DNA of 6,708 nt from Deltaproteobacteria bacterium (GTDB lineage: Bacteria > Desulfobacterota_B > Binatia > UBA9968). The stretch is taken from assembly GCA_022545745.1 (NCBI GenBank), contig JACZQL010000070.1, forward strand, positions 1 through 6,708, in the 5' to 3' direction. Positions 5,987-6,708 of this stretch are shown one piece after another (the stretch's first letter is position 1; each line of letters starts with the position of its first letter). The position numbers were made by a program, and so were the translations under genes. Under the pieces are notes generated by a model that was given only the letters and a program-made list of their open reading frames with translations, was not told where the DNA came from and did no database searches.

Positions 5987-6682
5987 TTAGAACCCAAGAT
6001 TTCTCGGAAACACTTCTCCCGACAAATAGATCCTTCGATAACTGTCGCCGAATGTTTGATCTGTATAATGAGGATCACGTAAACTTGCTCTTACCCGCAA
6101 GGACACAGTTACACTTCTGATATTATTAAAGTTTCTACCTGTGAGGCTATTATCCGGCAGGCCTACGACTATGCTGGAATTCCCGTCGGCATAAGTATAA
6201 GAGATTGTCATGAATTCAATATTATCGAGAGCGGGCTGCCAGGAAGCTATTCTGCCATCGAGGTTTGAAATGACTGCAGTCTCAAGCCTGCCAGAATTGA
6301 CCCTAAACCCGAATCGCTCGCTGTCATTGTTGTCTATGACCCCATCACCATCACTGTCTACTGTGAAGTAGAGTTGAGTATCAGTACCGAGGGAGAGTGC
6401 AGGGTCATTGGTGGGTGTAAAATCATTATTCTTATAAGCGGTAATGCCGACCATATTTGAAGCCTGTGGGTCATATCCCGCCATTTGAAGATTGCTTACA
6501 ATGAGATTGAGCGCGAATCTTGCAGTACCCTGCATATCCATAATCTGATTGCTGAGTGAATATGCCCTAGTCTGAGAAACAAATAGGGAATGGACGCCGA
6601 TAAGTACGATCAAAGACAGGACTACCCCTATGAGTAGTTCTACCAAAGTTAGCCCTGACTCTCGTGTCTGCTTGTGGAACAT
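5987..6682 (-). CDS. pilW: PilW-like type IV pilus assembly minor pilin
   Basis: The product is 231 residues. A short basic leader MFHKQTRESG is followed by LTLVELLIGVVLSLIVLIG, a classic class III (type IV prepilin) signal: cleavage after G10, mature N-terminal Leu likely methylated, Glu at mature +5 for subunit alignment, then a transmembrane/assembly helix. Downstream is the PilW-typical ARFALNLIVSNLQMAGYDP segment (about 54-72). Residues 109-120 (DSDGDGVIDNND) form an EF-hand-like calcium loop just after LYFTVD, and the C-terminal half is beta-rich. It works in the inner membrane and pilus tip with other minor pilins to prime pilus assembly. The ATG follows GTAGGT only loosely placed as a ribosome site, so coupling to an upstream gene outside the window (commonly pilV) is likely. 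It ends TAA 16 bases before pilX. Confidence 0.92.
   Translation of the reverse strand: MFHKQTRESGLTLVELLIGVVLSLIVLIGVHSLFVSQTRAYSLSNQIMDMQGTARFALNLIVSNLQMAGYDPQASNMVGITAYKNNDFTPTNDPALSLGTDTQLYFTVDSDGDGVIDNNDSERFGFRVNSGRLETAVISNLDGRIASWQPALDNIEFMTISYTYADGNSSIVVGLPDNSLTGRNFNNIRSVTVSLRVRASLRDPHYTDQTFGDSYRRIYLSGEVFPRNLGF
6323..6358 (-). other. EF-hand-like calcium loop within PilW
   Basis: Residues 109-120 read D-S-D-G-D-G-V-I-D-N-N-D, a near-ideal EF-hand loop (acidic at 1, 3, 5, 9 and 12, Gly at 6). It is placed between two beta-rich stretches of the C-terminal domain. Similar Asp-rich loops are known in some pilins and PilY1, where calcium affects pilus function; here binding is inferred only. 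Confidence 0.6.
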
Positions 6683-6708
6683 ACCTACTGCTTTAACAGT
6701 ATTGTTTG

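Noticed and set aside
5971..6078. N-terminal extension of PilX to the first ATG of the frame
   Set aside because: It overlaps the pilW 3' end and would place the prepilin cleavage site about 54 residues in; the internal ATG gives a normal 18-residue leader.
6683..6708. Possible 3' end of an upstream pilV-like gene (frame ending TAG at 6687-6685)
   Set aside because: Only about seven codons are inside the window (QTILLKQ), too few to identify; a TAA in another frame is equally possible.
1..6708. CRISPR arrays, tRNA/rRNA genes, insertion sequences, attachment sites
   Set aside because: No regularly spaced repeats, tRNA-like cloverleaf, transposase frame or flanking direct repeats were seen on reading both strands.

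Overview
The window is bacterial DNA with two unrelated blocks that converge near 4105-4186. The left block (about 186-4104, + strand) is visibly GC-rich and metabolic. The right block (4187 to the window end, - strand) is lower in GC and belongs to a type IV pilus minor-pilin operon. The pairing of a UbiD-family decarboxylase with an ADP-forming acyl-CoA synthetase, together with pilW/pilX, suggests an anaerobic or facultative Gram-negative such as a Desulfobacterota-like lineage. That placement is an inference; there is no rRNA or other marker here.

Left block. Positions 186-1571 hold a complete-looking UbiD-family (prenylated-FMN dependent) decarboxylase frame of 461 codons. It is interrupted at codon 175 by an in-frame TGA (708-710) with no frameshift. 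All expected metal/cofactor ligands and catalytic residues survive, split between the two halves. After a 180-bp gap comes a 712-aa fused ADP-forming acetate/acyl-CoA synthetase (1752-3890, TTG start). Nineteen bases after it lies a stub (3910-4104) encoding only the C-terminal lobe of an AMP-forming acyl-CoA ligase, a remnant or chimera junction. Together these point to metabolism of an aromatic or unsaturated carboxylic acid: (de)carboxylation by UbiD, then CoA-thioester formation or cleavage with ATP yield.

Right block, read from the window end leftwards: pilW (6682-5987), pilX (5970-5428) and a 403-aa secreted protein (5398-4187), with gaps of 16 and 29 bases. PilW and PilX both carry Asp-rich EF-hand-like calcium loops, and PilX has a dockerin-like pair. 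The secreted protein occupies the slot where pilY1 often lies, but it is much shorter and unlike PilY1. It has a signal peptide, exactly two cysteines and a repetitive beta-rich look, and its gene holds three 7-8 base homopolymer tracts.

The points most worth attention are the in-frame TGA with an adjacent hairpin, the truncated ligase directly behind the CoA synthetase, the calcium-loop minor pilins, and the unrecognised pilus-linked secreted protein. Nothing in the window proves a new system. The pilus-tip set is the best candidate for something under-described.
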